Source: Gnetum montanum (Eukaryota; Streptophyta; Gnetopsida; Gnetales; Gnetaceae). From it: 64,000 nucleotides of DNA. Each line of letters starts with the position of its first letter. The first letter of the stretch is position 1. A model generated the notes under the pieces. That model saw only the letters and a list, made by a program, of their open reading frames with translations. It did no database searches and had not been told where the DNA came from. Made by a program: the position numbers and the translations under genes. The stretch covers positions 1 to 64,000 of the forward strand of contig MNCI01006585.1 of NCBI GenBank assembly GCA_015680685.1, written 5' to 3'. Below are positions 58,960 through 64,000 of this stretch, piece by piece.

Positions 58960-61683
58960 GTCACTCTTCCATTGGCTTTTTTCCCTTATCATCTAGCTAC
59001 TTGAATTGAGAACTATTTAATAGCACTCTTAGGTTTCTTTTTAAGTCCTAGGATCAGTTACTATCCATGCCAACTTGGCAATGTTCTTAGGTGTTAGTGT
59101 TTTCTAAGGACATGGTAGTTGTGAAAACATCTTGTTGGATTTGACATACAAAAATGCAAAATGTGTTCACCCTACTTCAAAAGCTTTGGCCATCTTTTGT
59201 AACTATTAATAACTAATCATTCTTCTAGCCAAGTTTACTACAACATCTTTTTGGTCTTGATAAATTGATTTGAAGCTTGAAGTTCAAATTTGGCACTGTG
59301 AAGTTTTTATTTTCCATCTTTCCTATTTGTAAACTTTCTTTCATACATGGAATACATAGTAGCCAATTACTCCTATAGCTCTATTCTTAGTCGACATATT
59401 ATCAACATGGTCAAGTTAGTATATTGTAGATTTGCTAACCCCATGTACTCTATCAAGTTTTCTATCCAATATGGATTGCGAATCAGGTGCCTATTGTGTA
59501 ATTAAATTGATCTTAGCCTTGGCCATCTGGATTGCTTTCTCATTGATCTATTTTTATATGCTCACTTGATCTCTAATGTTTCTTTAAACCTTTCATGCTT
59601 CTTGTCCTTATTCTTTCATGCACTAATTTTAATGGCTATCTTCTCTTTGAATGCCTAGACTTCTTTCATTGATAAGGTTCTATTTTCATGAGCTAATTGT
59701 CTCATATTGAGGTTGACTCTAGAAAGCTACTCTCTAAATTAATGGATGCTACCCTTGGGCATGTTTTTTAATTTGTCTATATTTATTAACCTAATAATTA
59801 TTGTAGCAATCTTCTTTTTCTCTTCTGCTAATGTAGCTATGCTTTAGCATGGGCATATGTCTAAGCCTCTGCTATTGAAGCATTCCAAACTATCTTTTTC
59901 TTTTCTATCTCCATTTGTATTTTCTTATCATTAATTGATCTACTTGCTTACTTCTAAATTATGATAGTTGGTATAGTACAATGTACCATGCAAGATCCTG
60001 TCTTTTAGCTCACAATGCAGCTAATTCTTCTTGTAAATTTTGCACTATATTTTTTGTGTATTACATTCTTATTTCTTCCATGATTAGGTTTCTTTTAGTA
60101 GATATTAACTCTGACTACACTGCAGTGATGTCATTGGAAATATCAAAAATATTCTAGATGACTTACTCTATCTTCAACAGTCTCTACCTTGCGTCTTCAT
60201 GTTCTGCAAGGAACATGGTCTTCTTTCTTAATGTTTTGGCTAATGTTTGTACATCCTTAACTTAAGAAATGTCTACCAATGGCACAATAGAAACATTAAA
60301 TGACTCCTTGATGTGATTAGTTATTACCTTTACTACTCCTACTACATCTTGATGTTGCATCACCACTACAATGTCTCCTTCACTAGTTTATAACATTACC
60401 TAATGTGATGTAGTGTTCCTAGAGATTTGTTATGCTTAAAAATTATTTTCTTCTACCTACAAAGATATTTGACCACTACCAAGTCTTGTTGATATTGCAG
60501 GTCTTCTTGGATTATCTCTAACTTTATACATGCTTGAGACTTTTATGCTACCCCAATTGATTATTTTTGCTATTTGTTGTAAATGACTCATAATAGACTT
60601 GTAATTAAGTTGTTGTTGTATTGGTGAAGCACTTGGTCCTACATGTTCTATAGCTAGGGTTGATCCACTAAGTCCAACCTATTCTATCTTAGTGGCTAGA
60701 ATGTTTACCGTTAGTGTTGACCCTACTGCAATCTCAATGCTTACTAGTTTTTCTACTTAATTCTTTTTAGGTGGCACTAGTTTTGAAATCTCTACATGTG
60801 AAGAATTTTGGGCTTTTTGGAGAACATTATTTGTGTAGCTCAAAATTCCTACTTGCCTACATAATTTTCTAATAAGAAACAATAATGGAAGAATAGGTTT
60901 TGCTATCTCTTTCTCCTCAAATGTTCTCTAAATTTTTAATAGTAGATGGGCTATGCTTACTTAGAATTTTTACATTAGGATAACACTTCCTCTGGTAGCA
61001 TAGGTAAAAACTATGATGAGTCTTTTAGTTGGAAAAAAGTGGTATGTCCCAATCTTGAAATAAATCTTCTCCATAGTAGATAATCCATTGTATTCTTTTT
61101 CCATGATTCCATATGTCCTCTACAACCAAAACTTCCTTGCATCTATGTTAGACCATGTAGAGATTTAGATAATGTTGGCTCCAACGTTTTGTATATTCAA
61201 TGCCTTGACAATAACTTTAGTGGAATATGGCACTATTACTCCCTCAATCTTCATAGTTGCATCATCCTATTTATTATGTCAAAATTAATGCACTTCCCAT
61301 AATACCATTAACCATTACTTGAAATGATGGGCTAGAGAGGTGATGCTTGAAGTTGTTCATGAGCCTCCATAGGTGTAAACCTCATGAATGGACTAAATTT
61401 TAGTTCCACTATCACAATGGACATGGTAGACTTCTCTTAGATGGCTTGCAAGCACTCATTAGAGAGTCTGAGGCATTGTCCTTATTTTGGAATAGGTGAT
61501 GCATTAGGTTATGCTTGCATAAATTGCCCCATTACAAGTTTGGATTATCAGATTATATACAATTGCACTTCTTTCTCCACATGAGGAGTTTGTTCTATGC
61601 CTCATAACCTTCCTCTTCCTCTAGGCCTCTTTTCTCTTAGCTATGATAGTTCTCTAGATTTGGATATTTTTTTTCAATAGCAT
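58960..61683 (-). pseudogene. Coiled-coil ORF of element D
   Basis: ATG at 61683 directly follows an intact 'atgattgcag' acceptor. The order parallels Z: a basic N-terminus, an Athila-ORF1-like middle, and a Glu/Lys/Leu-rich coiled-coil end ('KMAKAF' near 59185, corresponding to 'KVAKAF' in Z). Stops are frequent and mostly at Gln/Trp positions. About 900 codons if continuous. Confidence 0.55.
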
Positions 61684-62030
61684 CTGCAATCATAAGAAAT
61701 TTTAAGATTAACCAGAAATTCTAGAAAATTTTCAAATAATTTGTAACTCTTCATAAAATTTTGGATTTTGATCAAAATCATTATACACAATCAATCTTAT
61801 TTTTCATTTGGATTGTAGAGTTTAAAAAATTTATCAATTCAAAAAATAAATAATTTAGAAAAACCCTTAATTAAACAGTTTTCTAATAATCACAAATAAT
61901 TTTTGGCTTGAACGACATGTCACTATCGTTGATTTATTGCTCAAAATTTTTAGAATATTCAATCAGAAAGAAATGTTAAGTTTATTAGCTTAGATCTATA
62001 TAAAATATTATTATTGTTTACAACACTTAC
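61684..62030 (-). other. Predicted leader intron of element D, both splice sites intact
   Basis: Donor AAGG|GTAAGTG (GT 62030-62029) and acceptor TTATGATTGCAG (AG 61685-61684), 347 nt. Both are consensus plant sites. Confidence 0.6.
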
Positions 62031-62910
62031 CCTTAATTAATCTTTTGAAGGTTAGGAAAAAGATTTGCATAATTTGCAAAAATTACACATAACACTTTCT
62101 CCCACAATTGAGATGATCACTTCAAGAGTGAAAGTATTCAAGAATAAATTAGATTAGATGTGTGGTGGGGAAGATATGTGACTCATAAGGTTATCTAATA
62201 GAAAATTAGCATGAACTCCTCTTGTGTGAAATGGTAGAAATGAAAATTTTTCTAATGGTCTATGTAGAAATGAAGTGAGTAGCCTAGAAGGTATTAAGAT
62301 AATCCTAAGAATTTCTAATCATAGATTATGCTTAGAATATAGAATTTTGATGTCAAAATGTTGTTAAAGAAGGAGTTTGAACAAGGTAAATCAAGTAAGG
62401 TCTAGGTGATGGTTTGATCAAAAGTTGCTAAATTTCTAACTATGGGTACATAGGGAAGTAGCAATGATTAATAAAGTATCTAGAAGGTACAAAATGATGT
62501 GGAGTTGGTTTTCAAGCATGAGACACAAGAGTTATATAAGTGGGTCCTCCCAAAAGTAGGCTCTTGCCCTTAATACCCTTGTATAACCATGTCTACAAGT
62601 ATCTATGGGCACTCAAGGAGTTAAATGTAAGTCATACCAGTCTACCAAAACACACATGTTACTTACCTAAATAATAAATAATCCTATGATACACAAAACT
62701 ATCAAATTATAATATTATATATAATAGTGAGAGGAAATGGTAGCAATAGGGATTGCAGAAAATGGAATGTGAGGTGTCTTACTATAAGCATAATGAATTT
62801 TGTATGTGATGCATGGTTAAAGTGATCATTAGCCTTTTTTTCCAAGATCTAAACTAAGTTCACACCACTTACCAATGACTTCGTATTGTATCATCCCAAA
62901 AATTACAACA

Positions 62911-62915
62911 ATAAG
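62911..62915. other. Paralogous empty site of element C
   Basis: ATAAG here corresponds to the AAAAG target of element C in Z. The flanks on both sides match Z uninterrupted ('cccaaaaattacaacaa' and 'aatgaagaacaagaaagaaa'). Confidence 0.75.
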
Positions 62916-63021
62916 ATGATCATGACTACAATAAATATCATCACTTGGCAATGAAGAACAAGAAAGAAATTTATTAATTAAGTAGTTTATTTGGAATTAG
63001 ACTTGGCCATTTGACAAAGGA

Positions 63022-63137
63022 GTGCCTTCAAGCATGGGTAACATGTTTCTCTAATCCTGTAACCAATGCAAGTCTGAGAAATCTTGAAATTTATGATAAG
63101 TTAGCAAACTTCAAACATGGGTAACATGTCTTTCCAA
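63022..63137 (-). repeat. Iterated ~33-bp motif, two copies (element D)
   Basis: Copies at 63022-63054 and about 63105-63137. Plus-strand core 'agcatgggtaacatgtttct' and 'acatgggtaacatgtctttc'. Confidence 0.85.
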
Positions 63138-63529
63138 TGACATGGTAAGGAAGCACTTATTTTAGAACACACTTCAATTTTATATTAGAACTCAAGTAAA
63201 TAATACAACTTAATAGTGTAATAAGACTCATAGTAGTAGCTTTAGAGAATCCACAAATGTTCTTCATGTCATACCCTTTTCATTTCCACTTGGTTCTTCA
63301 CCTTTTCATCCAGGAATAATGATCACAGGTTTATTTTAATTTTATTGTAATGATAATATCATTATGTCCATAGTAAGAACCTTTCTATTATTGAAAATTA
63401 GTGGATGGATGATGTGGTCTCATTGTATATACAATTAATGCTTCAATGATTTGATAACATAGAGTGAAATTATTATTGCTTCAACTATATCTTGCATGTT
63501 GCTTGATATTTTATTATAATAATTAATGA

Positions 63530-63760
63530 AAATATGTACATCAAAAAATGGTAAAATTATAAAAAGAGTCAAAGATTTACAAGAATAGAAAAACATATAA
63601 AGAACCTTGAAAGATATTAAAGAATAAGAGAAATGATAAGAAACTATGGAAAATATTAAAGAATAGAAAAGATATTAAAGAATGAAGAAAATACCAAGAA
63701 GTTAGAGAAATGGTAAGAAATTGGGAAAAATGAAAGAATGAAAAATATAAAAAGGTTTAT
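63530..63760 (-). repeat. T-rich tract after gag end (element D)
   Basis: Plus-strand A-rich imperfect repeats 'aaagatattaaagaat', the clearest tandem structure of the four copies. Confidence 0.75.
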
Positions 63761-63779
63761 TAGTACTTAACAATAAGAG

Positions 63780-64000
63780 ATGACACCCCATGACTATTGT
63801 TAAAGGTAGAAACACGAAAGAGCAAACATGAAGTAATGGGGTTGGAACACATGGTAGAAGTCTTTATTGATGGAAATTCATGAAATGAATTGACCTTTTA
63901 AAAGCTGATAAGAATTAATCTCTATGGATTAGTCAAGTGATAGAGTTGCATGAAATCTGATTGGTATGTGGTGTGGACTATATAAGGTCCTTCCCCTAAA
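63780..64000. other. Right edge, unassigned
   Basis: Probably the C-terminal end of D's gag region, then divergent sequence. A plus-strand TATA-like 'ctatataagg' lies at about 63979-63988. Too little remains to assign. Confidence 0.4.

Larger units (their letters stand above)
58714..64000 (-). mobile_element. Element D internal region (family of P/F/Z), continues beyond the window
   Basis: Polypurine tract AGTGTTAGGGGTA on the minus strand beside the 3' LTR, then coiled-coil ORF, predicted intron, iterated motif pair, T-rich tract and the beginning of the gag end. The 5' LTR and most of gag lie to the right of 64000. Confidence 0.75.

Overview
The window reads as plant nuclear DNA from a large, slowly purged genome. 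A conifer or other gymnosperm fits best, though an angiosperm cannot be excluded. The evidence is one short intron-containing plant-type gene in 64 kb, with almost everything else being old LTR retrotransposons, LINE and SINE remains. Paired LTRs differ by roughly one base in seven or eight by eye, and pol frames are riddled with stops at Trp, Gln and Arg codons, yet full-length structures and target-site duplications (TSDs) survive.

Layout. 1-2350: an LTR (minus orientation) split by a plus-strand, 5'-truncated retroelement. 2351-7424: the only gene-like island, with a two-exon minus-strand gene (4387-5310) flanked by SINE-like repeats and a copia-like remnant. 7425 to about 11640: a plus-strand element (copy P) with LTR, tRNA-Asp-type primer site, shortened gag, T-rich tract, iterated motif, internal promoter-like block, predicted intron and the start of a second ORF. 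12090-36715: an RTE-type LINE split by LTR element F (12286-35417, TSD TGAGC). F is split by element Z (17388-34291, TSD ATCAT/ATCGT), and Z is split by element C (22622-28774, TSD AAAAG). 36890-64000: element D (same family as Z and F), whose 3' LTR is broken by a solo LTR (37117-38028, TSD ATAAT) and by a 20-kb block holding two Ty3/gypsy elements: G1, a chromovirus (38136-47485), and G2, a gypsy element with an extra ORF (47487-58239). D runs off the right edge.

The most interesting material is the P/F/Z/D family. It has an Athila-like tRNA-Asp primer site, gag and protease remains, and no reverse transcriptase or integrase that I could find. Its second long coiled-coil ORF appears to have its own promoter, leader intron and an ATG placed directly at the 3' splice site. 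All four copies also carry a conserved ~33-bp motif iterated 2-3 times, and the U3 regions are packed with short palindromes. I infer a non-autonomous lineage with its own subgenomic expression module.

The gypsy elements are plainly dead (many stops), apart from one intact 166-codon ORF in G2 with its own TATA box. Single Ns at 8397 and 36333 are flanked by exact direct repeats and look like unmerged contig ends. All identifications are by eye, without database searches.
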